Part shown: positions 26,416 through 34,504 of the stretch, in pieces
Layout: each line of letters starts with the position of its first letter
How positions within the stretch are numbered: the stretch's first letter is position 1
Origin: Acidimicrobiia bacterium
GTDB taxonomy: Bacteria; Actinomycetota; Acidimicrobiia; Spongiisociales; UBA11373
Direction of reading: 5' to 3'
Assembly: GCA_040878325.1 (NCBI GenBank)
Contig: JBBDMM010000002.1
Coordinates: 35,773 to 99,772, forward strand
Length of the DNA: 64,000 bases
Notes under the pieces: generated by a model
Told to the model about the DNA's origin: nothing
Database searches by the model: none
Seen by the model: only the letters and a program-made list of their open reading frames with translations
Position numbers and translations under genes: made by a program

Positions 26416-27582
26416 TTACGGGCCGGGGATTGCTCGCTTGAGAAACTGATCGAATAGAGGCACAGTGAATGCGGTGTCACCGTGAGCAGGGCTGTAGATC
26501 ATCCCCTTCTTGATCAACCCAGAGCGCCGCGGGGCCACACTCTCAACCCGCACTCCCAAAGCCTGAGCGATGTCTCCGCTTCGTTGGGGGCCGGGGCCGA
26601 GTTCGGCCATTGCCCGAACGTACTCCCGCTCTTTGGGCGTTAGCCGGTCGAGGCGTACCCGAAAGAAATTCGAGTCCAGCGCCGATTCCACCAGTCGCGT
26701 CGCAGCTTCAACATCCTCGAACTTGATCCTCTCAACGGACGCCGAGTTCCAGGCGTGTTTGCCCCACTCCTGAAGAAAGTAGGGGTACCCCGCAGCCCGG
26801 CGAACCATGGCGGTCAAGGCATCTTCTTCAATCACGACCCCTGCCGCTTCTGCCGGTACCGCAAGAGCTGCCCGCGCCTCGGCGTCCGGTAGGGCGCCGA
26901 TGAGCGGAAACTCGAACAGCCTCTCCGAGTAGGACTTTGCCTCACCCGCGAGTCCAGGCAGCTGTGGGAGTCCGGCTCCCACAAGTACTACTGGCAGGTT
27001 CAACTGGGTAGTCCGGTGGATACCCACGATCAGGGCAGCTAACTCCTCGGAGTCGAGATACTGCACTTCGTCCACCGCGATGAATACCCCGAGTCCGCGG
27101 TCAGCGCCAGCTTCCCCTGTCGCGACCAGCAGCTCGGTCAGATCCTCCGAGAGGACCCCCGAGTCTCCCGTTCCCCGAATCGGGTCCACATCGATCCTTA
27201 TTGAATGACCGTCGGGGAGTGTCAAGGTGAAGCTCCCAAGGACCCCGAGAGCCTTATTGACAGCCCGGGAGACCGGACCGGATGACAACGAAGCAAGGAT
27301 CGCGCGCACCTTCACGGCCAGAAGCGTTGGGAAGCTGCCGGTTTCCGGAGCTTCGAGGAAGCCTGTCTTGTAGCCTTCGTCGCGGGCGATCTCCTCAAAG
27401 CGATTCAGGAGCACCGTCTTGCCCACTCCACGGAGGCCGGTTGGCATCAGGCTCTTGTCCGGAAGCCCGCGCAGCGCACGCCTAATGGTTATCCCGAAGC
27501 TGTTGATCAGTTCGTCTCGGCCAACCAGGGCGGGCGGACTGGTCCCGGCGCCTGGGCGGTAGGGGTTTTCAAGCGGGTCCAT
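26416..27582 (-). CDS. AAA-type ATPase with C-terminal winged helix
   Basis: A 388-residue ATP-binding protein of the Orc1/STAND-like AAA class. It has Walker A TGLRGVGKTVLL (about 47-58), Walker B GVFIAVDEVQYL (about 165-176), a sensor region VVLVGAGLPQLPG, and a lid with AAGYPYFLQEWGKHAWN. The C-terminal winged helix (RSGDIAQALGVRVESVAPRR) probably binds DNA. Such stand-alone ATPases are frequent in accessory regions; the role is unknown. The ATG at 27582 was preferred to a TTG two codons earlier. It is flanked by the tRNA-flank direct repeats and sits directly upstream of a type I restriction operon. Confidence 0.78.
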   Translation of the reverse strand: MDPLENPYRPGAGTSPPALVGRDELINSFGITIRRALRGLPDKSLMPTGLRGVGKTVLLNRFEEIARDEGYKTGFLEAPETGSFPTLLAVKVRAILASLSSGPVSRAVNKALGVLGSFTLTLPDGHSIRIDVDPIRGTGDSGVLSEDLTELLVATGEAGADRGLGVFIAVDEVQYLDSEELAALIVGIHRTTQLNLPVVLVGAGLPQLPGLAGEAKSYSERLFEFPLIGALPDAEARAALAVPAEAAGVVIEEDALTAMVRRAAGYPYFLQEWGKHAWNSASVERIKFEDVEAATRLVESALDSNFFRVRLDRLTPKEREYVRAMAELGPGPQRSGDIAQALGVRVESVAPRRSGLIKKGMIYSPAHGDTAFTVPLFDQFLKRAIPGP

Positions 27583-27938
27583 GGCCAAACCTTATCAAGC
27601 TTATTCGGTGGACGGATAAGGTCTGTTGAGATGTCGAAGCCGACATGAGGGAAGACGAGTTCGGAGCCTCGACTCCGACGAGAACACCCTCGATCACTCC
27701 GTATGGCAGATCCCCGGGCCTCCGCCGCCCACGACCGACGACTCGCGCGCGAGAGCGCCGGTCCACCACTTGCCGAATAAGGCAGGCGCCACTCCTAAGG
27801 CCCGGAAACCAGAAAGAACTATCGGATTCAGATAAGTCCTTAGTAGAGCTCCCGCCACCCCGGAAGACCATCTCGGAGCCATTACCCTCCCCCAGCAGTG
27901 GCCTGGGCCCAGTTTCGCGCCACGAAACGCGCCCACCC
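27583..27938. other. 356-base intergenic region before tRNA-Arg
   Basis: No supportable protein gene: short frames on both strands are Arg/Pro-rich and lack ribosome-binding sites. It contains the inverted repeat next to the ATPase start and presumably the divergent promoters of the ATPase and tRNA genes. It appears less GC-rich than the neighbouring genes, as expected of acquired DNA. Confidence 0.6.
27589..27622. promoter_or_regulatory. Inverted repeat upstream of the AAA ATPase (possible operator)
   Basis: ACCTTATC (27589-27596) and GATAAGGT (27615-27622) form perfect 8-base arms separated by 18 bases, immediately before the ATPase start. This size and place suit a dimeric repressor, perhaps autoregulation by the winged-helix ATPase. 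A further CCGAATAA (rc of TTATTCGG in this spacer) occurs near 27775. Confidence 0.35.
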
Positions 27939-28011
27939 GCCCTCGTAGCTCAGTGGAGAAGAGCAACGGTTTCCTAAACCGTGTGCGAAGGTTCAATTCC
28001 TTCCGGGGGCA
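27939..28011 (+). tRNA. tRNA-Arg (anticodon CCT)
   Basis: A 73-base cloverleaf with a seven-pair acceptor stem (GCCCTCG / CGGGGGC, one T-G pair), D stem GCTC/GAGC, anticodon stem ACGGT/ACCGT enclosing loop TTCCTAA (anticodon CCT, reads AGG), T arm GAAGG-TTCAATT-CCTTC and discriminator A. The CCA end is not encoded. Its 5' end and upstream flank are partly duplicated at 26168-26203. Confidence 0.93.
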
Positions 28012-28056
28012 CCCGCACGCCGTTTCTTGTCACACCCGAGTGGCACATTGCAAGCC

Positions 28057-29199
28057 ATGGAACGGCACTATCTCATCGAGGCGGTCGGGTTTGCCCGTAA
28101 GGCGAATCAGGCGTTGTCGCCTGGCCGCTGTTCGGAGGCTGAGGCTCGGGAGATGCTGGGGCGGTATGCCGAGTTGGAGAAGCTCGCCGCGTTCGGCAAG
28201 ACGGCGTTGGCGGCCCGGCTCGGTGATCCTGGTCGGCTTGCCCGGGCGTCGGGAACGTCGATAGGCAAGGCCCGTGAGGCAATGAAGACGGCCCAGGCGG
28301 CGGAGGCGACGCCCGAGTTGGGGGCGGCGTTGCGTTCGGGGGCGGTATCGCTTGATCAAGCGACGGAGATCGCCCGGGCGGAGTCCGCCGCCCCGGGCTC
28401 GGCCGGACCGCTCCTGGACAAGGTGCGCGCCGGAGCCCCGTTCCATGTGCTCCGCGAAGACGCCCGACGGGTCTGCCTCGAGGCTCAGAGTTCCCAAGGC
28501 CTGGCACAGCGCCAGCACCAGGGCCGATTCCTCCGACACGGGATCACCGAAGACGGATTGATTCGTTTCGAGGCCGAGCTGGAGCCGCATGTGGGGACAC
28601 CGCTGGTGAGCCGTCTCCAGGCCGAAGCCAAGCGGCTATCCCGCCAGGAGAAGGCCTCCGAGCCGTTCGAGCGATATCTAGCCGATGCCCTTCCCGCGGT
28701 TGCCGCTGGTGGCCCGGGCCGGAGCCACACCGAGATGGTGGTCCTGGTCTCCCATGGCGTCGCCGAGCGGGGCTGGCAGGACGTCCGCGACGACGAGTTC
28801 TGCAAGATCCCCGGCGTCGGACCGATCGATCCTGGCGTTGCCCGCACGATCGCCGGCGATGCTTTCCTCACCGGGCTCCTCTACGACGGCGAGGACCTCC
28901 GCCAGGTGCGTCGGTGGGGTCGGCACATCCCGGTCGAGGTTCAGGTCGCTCTCGGCCTCGGCAACCCGCCGGAGTTCGACGGGGTGAAGTGCATCGACTG
29001 TGGCAACCGGTTCTTCATCGAACGCGACCACATCGAACCCCGCGCCAGTGGAGGGGAAACCGCCCTCGACAATCTCACCGACCGGTGCGAACCGTGCCAC
29101 CACCGGAAGACGGCACGCGATCGCGAAGCGGGAGTACTCGGGTCGCGGCCACCCCCGCGACGCAAACACTCGGGAGTCATGGCCAACGGCCCACCCTGA
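28057..29199 (+). CDS. DUF222-type protein with C-terminal HNH nuclease motif
   Basis: A 380-residue protein of the abundant actinobacterial DUF222/HNH family. The N-terminal 250 residues are helical (LGAALRSGAVSLDQATEIA, a typical DUF222 stretch). The C terminus has a zinc-type HNH: KCIDCGNRFFIERDH (about 309-323), then DNLTDRCEPCHHRK. These proteins often lie in mobile or repeated gene families. It starts within 50 bases of the tRNA-Arg end, a classic integration position. The ATG at 28057 is preferred to a TTG at 28027, though neither has a clear ribosome-binding site. Confidence 0.78.
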   Translation: MERHYLIEAVGFARKANQALSPGRCSEAEAREMLGRYAELEKLAAFGKTALAARLGDPGRLARASGTSIGKAREAMKTAQAAEATPELGAALRSGAVSLDQATEIARAESAAPGSAGPLLDKVRAGAPFHVLREDARRVCLEAQSSQGLAQRQHQGRFLRHGITEDGLIRFEAELEPHVGTPLVSRLQAEAKRLSRQEKASEPFERYLADALPAVAAGGPGRSHTEMVVLVSHGVAERGWQDVRDDEFCKIPGVGPIDPGVARTIAGDAFLTGLLYDGEDLRQVRRWGRHIPVEVQVALGLGNPPEFDGVKCIDCGNRFFIERDHIEPRASGGETALDNLTDRCEPCHHRKTARDREAGVLGSRPPPRRKHSGVMANGPP

Positions 29200-29268
29200 A
29201 CCGGAAGTCTGGCCGGGACGAGAACGCTCGATCGAGCCGACACACATCCCCCCAGCCCCGATCAGCGG

Positions 29269-30450
29269 CTACGAGTCCCGGATGGTGCCCATTGCAGCCA
29301 GCGCTGCCAGGAACGGCTCGACCATCGACTCGTCGGTGTGGAGGTGGGCCGAGAGACGCACCTGCAACCGCTTGGAGGCGCGGACGGCCGAGACGCCGAC
29401 CACCACGCCATGCTCGGAGAAGCTCGCGTGAAGCGCCCGTGCCGCCGCAAAGGGGTCTCTCACGGGCGGGCCGATCGTGAAAGCCGCCATCGACCCGACC
29501 ATCGACTCGGGACCTGTCGGCACGAGACCGCTCACCTCGTTCACCCGGGCGCGCATCGAGTGCATGACCGAGCGATTGCGGTCCATGACCTCGACCCATC
29601 CGCCCGGAAGCATCCCGGCAACCGCGCTGATGGAGAAGGGGACCGACAGGTAGGCCGTCGGGTCCGCCGTCCCGCTCCAGTCGAATCGGGCCCGGAACGA
29701 TGTCTGGCCCTCCTTGGCGTGCCCGGCGCCGTGGCTGACCACCAGGGGCCGCGCCCGCTCCTGCCAGGCCTGGTTCATCCAGACGAACGCCGAGCCCTTG
29801 GGGGCGCACACCCATTTGTGCCAGTTCCCGGTGTAAGCCGCGCACCCGATCGCATCGATGTCGAGCGGGAGCATCCCCGGCGCATGGGCCCCGTCCACGA
29901 TCGTCTCCACCCCGCGCTCCGCCAGGGCAGCCACGATCTCGGCCACCGGCAGGATCAGGGCGGTAGCACTGGTCACATGGTCGATCATCGCCAAACGGGT
30001 CGACGGCGTCACCGCCGCCAGGATCGATTCCACGACCTCCCGGGAGCCTTCGACGGGGACCGGCAGGTGGGCGGTGCGAACGGTGACCCCGCGCTCGGCG
30101 GCGATCTCTTCGGCCGCGAGGGAGGCCGCCTCGTACCCGTGATCGGTCACCAGAATCTCGTCCCCCGGCTCGAACACGGCATTGCGGAGCAAGGTGTTGA
30201 CCCCGTGGGTGGCGTTAGGAAGAAAGGCGTAACCGGCGGGGTCCGCGCCGACGAAGGCCGCCGACTCCTCGATCGCCCCCGCCAGCAACTCGTCGTACTC
30301 GCTCGTGACGAACCGCACGGGCTCGTGTTCCATTCGCCGCCGCAACTCGCTCTGGTGGTCCAGCACGGAACGAGGGCAGGCGCCGAAGGAGCCGTGGTTG
30401 AGAAATGTGACCGCCGGGTCGAGCGCCCACAGGTCGCGAAGAGTCGTCAT
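29269..30450 (-). CDS. Class V aminotransferase (isopenicillin-N-epimerase-like)
   Basis: A 393-residue PLP-dependent enzyme. LNHGSFGACP near residue 18 is the substrate/cofactor loop seen in isopenicillin N epimerase-like and cysteine desulfurase-like members. VDGAHAPGMLPLDI carries the PLP-pyridine Asp, and TGNWHKWVCAPKG (about 208-220) carries the Schiff-base lysine. It might be an epimerase, a desulfurase or an aminotransferase; no catalytic Cys loop typical of SufS/NifS is apparent. No partner genes adjoin it. Confidence 0.82.
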   Translation of the reverse strand: MTTLRDLWALDPAVTFLNHGSFGACPRSVLDHQSELRRRMEHEPVRFVTSEYDELLAGAIEESAAFVGADPAGYAFLPNATHGVNTLLRNAVFEPGDEILVTDHGYEAASLAAEEIAAERGVTVRTAHLPVPVEGSREVVESILAAVTPSTRLAMIDHVTSATALILPVAEIVAALAERGVETIVDGAHAPGMLPLDIDAIGCAAYTGNWHKWVCAPKGSAFVWMNQAWQERARPLVVSHGAGHAKEGQTSFRARFDWSGTADPTAYLSVPFSISAVAGMLPGGWVEVMDRNRSVMHSMRARVNEVSGLVPTGPESMVGSMAAFTIGPPVRDPFAAARALHASFSEHGVVVGVSAVRASKRLQVRLSAHLHTDESMVEPFLAALAAMGTIRDS

Positions 30451-30477
30451 GGGGTGATGCTCGCGCGTCGCCGAAGA

Positions 30478-30559
30478 GAATCAAGAATCAAGTCACCAGT
30501 CTCCAGTCACCATCCCCATTCGCCGCCGTCTGACTGGGGACTGGGTACCGGGGACTGGC
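30478..30559. repeat. Inverted heptamer repeat block
   Basis: Heptamers GAATCAA x2 then GTCACCA/GTCTCCA/GTCACCA (30478-30512) face GACTGGG x2, TACCGGG and GACTGGC (30532-30559), so the right half is largely the reverse complement of the left. The block lies between the start of the aminotransferase gene and the end of the next minus-strand gene. Confidence 0.8.
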
Positions 30560-30568
30560 TCAAGAATC

Positions 30569-31822
30569 TCACTTCCGCCAAGGGGATTCGTTCCATTGGC
30601 GGGTCGCCGTCGTGGTCCCCATGGCCTGCACAAGCGCCACCACCACCAGCACTGCGGCGATGAGCAGCAACCAGGGGAGGGAATCGGATCCGCTGCCGGC
30701 GACGCCCTCAGGTGGAAGACAGGCGGCCTGACCGCTCGCCGGCTGGGTCCAGCCCGCGGGGCACGGGCTCTGACCGATGGCTCCGCTGCCCGGGACGAAA
30801 TGTCCCGGGTCGGCCGGGACGCACGCCTGCTGGCCGGGCCGAGGTTGGTAGGTGCCGGGAGGGCACTCGGTCGCGCTGGTCGCCGCAGGGCCGGACACGA
30901 ACGAACCGGGGACCGCCAGAAGGCACTCGACTCCTCCACGATCCGGCTGGAAGGTGCCCGGGGTGCACCCCGTCTGCGCTGCCTGGCCCGCCAGCGGAAC
31001 GGCGTACCCGGGATCGGCCTCGATACACGCCGACGCCCCGCTGGCTGGCTGGTACGAGCCGGGCGAGCAGGGCTGTTGGTTCACCGATCCGGTCCCTGAT
31101 ACGAAGTGGCCCGGTCCGGCGCTTACGCAGCTGTCGGAGAGTCGGTTCGGCTGGTAGGTGCCCGGAGGGCAAGGGATCTCTGCGGTAGCCCCCGACTCAG
31201 CGGCGAAATGGCCGGCCGAGGTCTCCACACACCGAATCGCCCCCGACTCGGACTGGAAGGTCGTCGGCTCACAAAGGATGAATTCGATCGCACCGGCCGT
31301 CGGCACGTGGCTGCCGGGCGGCGCCTCCTCGCAGTGGGATGCCCCCGCCTCGGGTTGGTAGGTCCCGGCGGCGCACAACCGTTGCGTGGCACCACCCGGC
31401 TCTGCCACGAACCGGCCGGGGTCCGCCAGCAAGCAGTAGGTCCCGCCGCCCGAGGGCTGGTAGGTGCCCGCCGGGCATGGCGCCTGGGTCACCGACCCTT
31501 CTGCCGCCACGAAGTGGCCCGGGTCCGCCGCATTGCAGCCGCTGGCACCCGTGGCCTGCTGATACAGCCCCGGCGGACAGGGGGCCTGCTGGATCGCCCC
31601 TTCGTCGGCGACGAAGTGGCCCGCCGCGGACGCGATGCATTCGGTCATCGCCGCGTCGGGCTGATAGGTGCCCGGAGGACAGGGAACGCAGTCGCTGCCA
31701 TCGAACCGTTCCCCGGCGACGCAGTCGGCCTGCTCGGCGGCCGAGGCGGGCGGGGGGTCGACGGCAAGCCAAGCCGTCACCGCCAGGATGATGATCGAGG
31801 CCCCGGCGGTGGTCCTTCGCAT
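30569..31822 (-). CDS. Cys-rich 34-residue repeat surface protein
   Basis: A 417-residue exported protein. An N-terminal signal peptide (cleavage likely after PPASA) is followed by nine consecutive repeats of exactly 34 residues and a partial tenth. Each repeat has the form C-x13-C-x19, with consensus CPPGTYQP....., then C..ADPGHFV...G....P. The paired cysteines and CPPGTYQP motif resemble eukaryotic ephrin-receptor-like (GCC2/GCC3) modules. A C-terminal membrane helix (LLLIAAVLVVVALVQA) and a short basic tail anchor it. It looks like a rigid disulfide-bonded stalk on the cell surface; the ligand is unknown. Confidence 0.8.
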   Translation of the reverse strand: MRRTTAGASIIILAVTAWLAVDPPPASAAEQADCVAGERFDGSDCVPCPPGTYQPDAAMTECIASAAGHFVADEGAIQQAPCPPGLYQQATGASGCNAADPGHFVAAEGSVTQAPCPAGTYQPSGGGTYCLLADPGRFVAEPGGATQRLCAAGTYQPEAGASHCEEAPPGSHVPTAGAIEFILCEPTTFQSESGAIRCVETSAGHFAAESGATAEIPCPPGTYQPNRLSDSCVSAGPGHFVSGTGSVNQQPCSPGSYQPASGASACIEADPGYAVPLAGQAAQTGCTPGTFQPDRGGVECLLAVPGSFVSGPAATSATECPPGTYQPRPGQQACVPADPGHFVPGSGAIGQSPCPAGWTQPASGQAACLPPEGVAGSGSDSLPWLLLIAAVLVVVALVQAMGTTTATRQWNESPWRK

Positions 31823-31829
31823 GCGATCC

Positions 31830-32918
31830 CTAATCGTGCTCGTCGTCGTCGGGGCGGGAGGCCAGATGGAGAAGCATGACCGCCGGCTTGGTGGTCACCT
31901 TCACCAGATCGATCAGGCCGCGTCCGACCACTTTCGGGACCCGATGGAACTTGGGCCCACCCACGAATCCCCGGCGGGCGAAGTACAGCCATAGCCCCAC
32001 CGCCACCACCACCATCGACCCCACCACGATGAAGTAGCCGTACCTGGTCCTCAGCTCCGGCATGTTGTGGAAGTTCATGCCGTAGATGCCGGCCACGAGC
32101 GAGAGCGGCAGGATGATGGCCGAGAACACGGTCAGGACCTTCATCACGTCGTTCGCCCGCTCGGCAACCGTGCTGCGATAGGTCTCCAAGACACTGCCGA
32201 GCAGCAGCCGGGACCCCTCGAGGACTTCGGCGAGCCGGTTGAAGTCGTCGAACACATGGCCGAGGCGGCGAGCCCCCCGGGGGGAGATCCCGGGAAGGTC
32301 GCCTCGGGCGATCACCCGGAAAGCCTCACGCTGGGCGACGACTGCCGACCGCAGGGTCTGGACGTCGCGTCGAAGTGCGAGCACTTCCGCAGGGACAGAC
32401 GCTTTCGCGGCAAGGGCATGATCCTCGAGTTCGTCGATCCGCTCTTCGAGGCCGTCGGCGATCGGTTGAAACCGGGAAGAACCGGCTTCGGCCACCCTTG
32501 CCCAGAAGAGATCTGGGGCGAACTCGGCCATCGCTCCGGTGGCGATGATGTGCTCTCGGCCCCAGATAAAGGCCGGCAGGTCCTCCTGATGGAAGGTCAC
32601 CAGGTAGTCATCGGCGACGAAGATGTCGTACTCGGTGGTTCGCAGCCGATCGGACGCCTCCAGGGACAGCCCGTGCCCGACCACGAAGGTGTACCCCGAA
32701 TGGTCTTCGACCTTGGGATGCTGGCTCCAACTCAGAACGTCTTCTACGGCGAGGGGGTCGAAACCAAAATCGCCCCCCACCTGGTGAACCTCTTCGGGGA
32801 TGAACCCGGTGACATCGAGCCAGACCCAGCCACCAGCGGATCGGACCTCCGCGAGCCGGCCCGGATCCACCTCGACGGCCTCGGTCGCACCGGCAGCAAC
32901 GTGGAACAGGTGGCGCAT
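31830..32918 (-). CDS. corA: CorA-type magnesium/cobalt transporter
   Basis: A 362-residue member of the CorA family of pentameric Mg2+ channels. The N-terminal cytosolic alpha/beta domain and long stalk helix precede two C-terminal membrane helices. The signature YGMNFHNMPEL (GMN near residues 280-282) follows the first helix (AIILPLSLVAGI), and the second helix is FIVVGSMVVVAVGLWLYF. It ends with a His/Asp-rich tail (SRPDDDEHD). It starts 7 bases from the repeat-protein gene and may share its transcript. Divergent from the sugar dehydrogenase gene. Confidence 0.9.
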   Translation of the reverse strand: MRHLFHVAAGATEAVEVDPGRLAEVRSAGGWVWLDVTGFIPEEVHQVGGDFGFDPLAVEDVLSWSQHPKVEDHSGYTFVVGHGLSLEASDRLRTTEYDIFVADDYLVTFHQEDLPAFIWGREHIIATGAMAEFAPDLFWARVAEAGSSRFQPIADGLEERIDELEDHALAAKASVPAEVLALRRDVQTLRSAVVAQREAFRVIARGDLPGISPRGARRLGHVFDDFNRLAEVLEGSRLLLGSVLETYRSTVAERANDVMKVLTVFSAIILPLSLVAGIYGMNFHNMPELRTRYGYFIVVGSMVVVAVGLWLYFARRGFVGGPKFHRVPKVVGRGLIDLVKVTTKPAVMLLHLASRPDDDEHD

Positions 32919-33010
32919 GGCTTCGATTATCGGCCCAATGGCCCCGAGAAAGCGGTCTTTCCCCGGAGAGAGCCAGACGGCCGACCCACCCCATCTGGCA
33001 TCATCAGCGC

Positions 33011-34393
33011 ATGACAGGCACTGATCCGTGGGCGGGTGCCGCCCAACCGCGCCCCGACGCCCCCACGAGCCCCCGCCGCAGCCTGGTTTCAGGCCCCAAT
33101 CTGCCCTATTTGTTCGTGGTCATCATTGCCCTCTCGTCGCTCACGGGCTTCCTGATACTCCAGAATCCATTTGGAGGCGACACGACGGCTGCGGCGCCGA
33201 CGACCTCGGTCGCGAGCGATGCGACGACGACCACCGCCCTGGGGACGACCACAACCGGCGGCGACGGGGGCACCTCGACCACTGGCCCCCAGGAGCCCAT
33301 CGGTGTCCTCGACCACATCGGCCTCGAGCTGCTGACCGACGGCCTGTCACAACCGGTGGGCGCGTGGTCCTTCCCGGGGGATGACCGGGTGTTCGTGATC
33401 GAACGCGGGGGACGGGTGAGGATCGTCGACGAAACCGGGCTCCAGGGGACCCCGTTTCTCGACCTGACCGATCGAGTCAACTCGGGTGGCATCGAAAACG
33501 GCCTTCTGGGACTGGCCTTCCACCCCGACTACCCGACCAATGGTCGCCTGTTCGTCTACTACACCTATACCGAGTCAGGGGACGATTCGCCCGACTCCCG
33601 CATCGCCGAGTTCCGCGCCGCCAACGGGAACGCCTCTACGGCCGACCGCTCCACCGAGAGAGTGATCCTCGAGGTCGAACAGCGGGGGATCCGCCACCGC
33701 GCCGGCATGCTCCAATTTGGCCCGGACGGGAACCTCTGGATCGCGTTCGGCGATGGCGGCCTCGGTGACTACAGCGCCCAGGACCTCGAGAGCCACCAGG
33801 GAAGCATCCTGCGGATCGATGTCGACACAAACGACCCTTACGCCATCCCGGATGACAACCCGTACGCCGCCGGAGGCGGACTTCCGGAGATCTGGACCTA
33901 CGGCCTCCGCAACCCGTGGCGCTTCTACATCGACTCCGTCGACAACCTCATCTACATCGGCGACGTCGGCCAGGCGGGAGTCGAAGAGGTCAACGTTGCG
34001 TCGCTGTCCGACGCCGGGTTGAACTGGGGATGGCCCAACTTCGAGGGTGACAACTGCTACCTGCCCACCGACGGCTGCGACATGGGGGGCTGGGTCGGCC
34101 CTACTGCCTCCTTCGGGCACGAGGACGGGGCATGCTCAGTCACCGGCGGGATCGTCTACCGGGGTGCCGCGATGCCCGAGTTGGTGGGCCACTACTTCTA
34201 CGCCGACTGGTGCATCGGCTTCATCAGGTCGTTCCGCTACGTCGACGGCGAGGCTACCCAGGAGAAGGACTGGACCGCCGACATTGCCGGTCTCGGCACC
34301 CTCCAGATCTCATCATTCGGCTGGGACGGCGACAACGAGCTGCTGGTGGTGGACTCGAACGGCGGGTTGTATCGGGTCGTACCGGTGAGGTAG
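33011..34393 (+). CDS. PQQ-dependent sugar (glucose/sorbosone) dehydrogenase-like protein
   Basis: A 460-residue protein anchored by one N-terminal membrane helix (about 35-52), followed by a Thr-rich linker (about 58-95) and a six-bladed propeller of the soluble-glucose-dehydrogenase/Hhip type. Diagnostic segments are SQPVGAWSFPGDDRVFVIER, GLLGLAFHPDYPTNGRLFVY, LQFGPDGNLWIAFGDGG, YGLRNPWRF and GDVGQ. The family oxidises aldose sugars outside the cell with PQQ, although many homologues have never been tested. No PQQ biosynthesis genes are in the window, so cofactor use is inferred from the fold. Confidence 0.85.
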   Translation: MTGTDPWAGAAQPRPDAPTSPRRSLVSGPNLPYLFVVIIALSSLTGFLILQNPFGGDTTAAAPTTSVASDATTTTALGTTTTGGDGGTSTTGPQEPIGVLDHIGLELLTDGLSQPVGAWSFPGDDRVFVIERGGRVRIVDETGLQGTPFLDLTDRVNSGGIENGLLGLAFHPDYPTNGRLFVYYTYTESGDDSPDSRIAEFRAANGNASTADRSTERVILEVEQRGIRHRAGMLQFGPDGNLWIAFGDGGLGDYSAQDLESHQGSILRIDVDTNDPYAIPDDNPYAAGGGLPEIWTYGLRNPWRFYIDSVDNLIYIGDVGQAGVEEVNVASLSDAGLNWGWPNFEGDNCYLPTDGCDMGGWVGPTASFGHEDGACSVTGGIVYRGAAMPELVGHYFYADWCIGFIRSFRYVDGEATQEKDWTADIAGLGTLQISSFGWDGDNELLVVDSNGGLYRVVPVR

Positions 34394-34417
34394 CCGCCCA
34401 TGTCATCGCGGCGTACC

Positions 34418-34492
34418 GCAATGCGCGATGCGCAATGAGCAACGCGGGTCGGCCGCGACGCGCCGCGCATCGCGCATCGCGCATCGCGGGCC
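34418..34492. repeat. Inverted heptamer repeat block (GCGATGC / GCGCATC)
   Basis: Left half: GCAATGC, GCGATGC, GCAATGA, GCAACGC (34418-34445). Right half: GCGCATC x3 then GCGGGCC (34465-34492), largely the reverse complement. It lies exactly between two convergent genes and could form a long hairpin that ends both transcripts. Confidence 0.8.
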
Positions 34493-34504
34493 GCGGAGCG
34501 AGCT

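Noticed and set aside
26040-26480. 146-residue minus-strand frame between hsdM and the AAA ATPase
   Set aside because: Overlaps the ATPase end, no ribosome-binding site, low-complexity Arg content; it also covers the tRNA-flank repeat and a hairpin.
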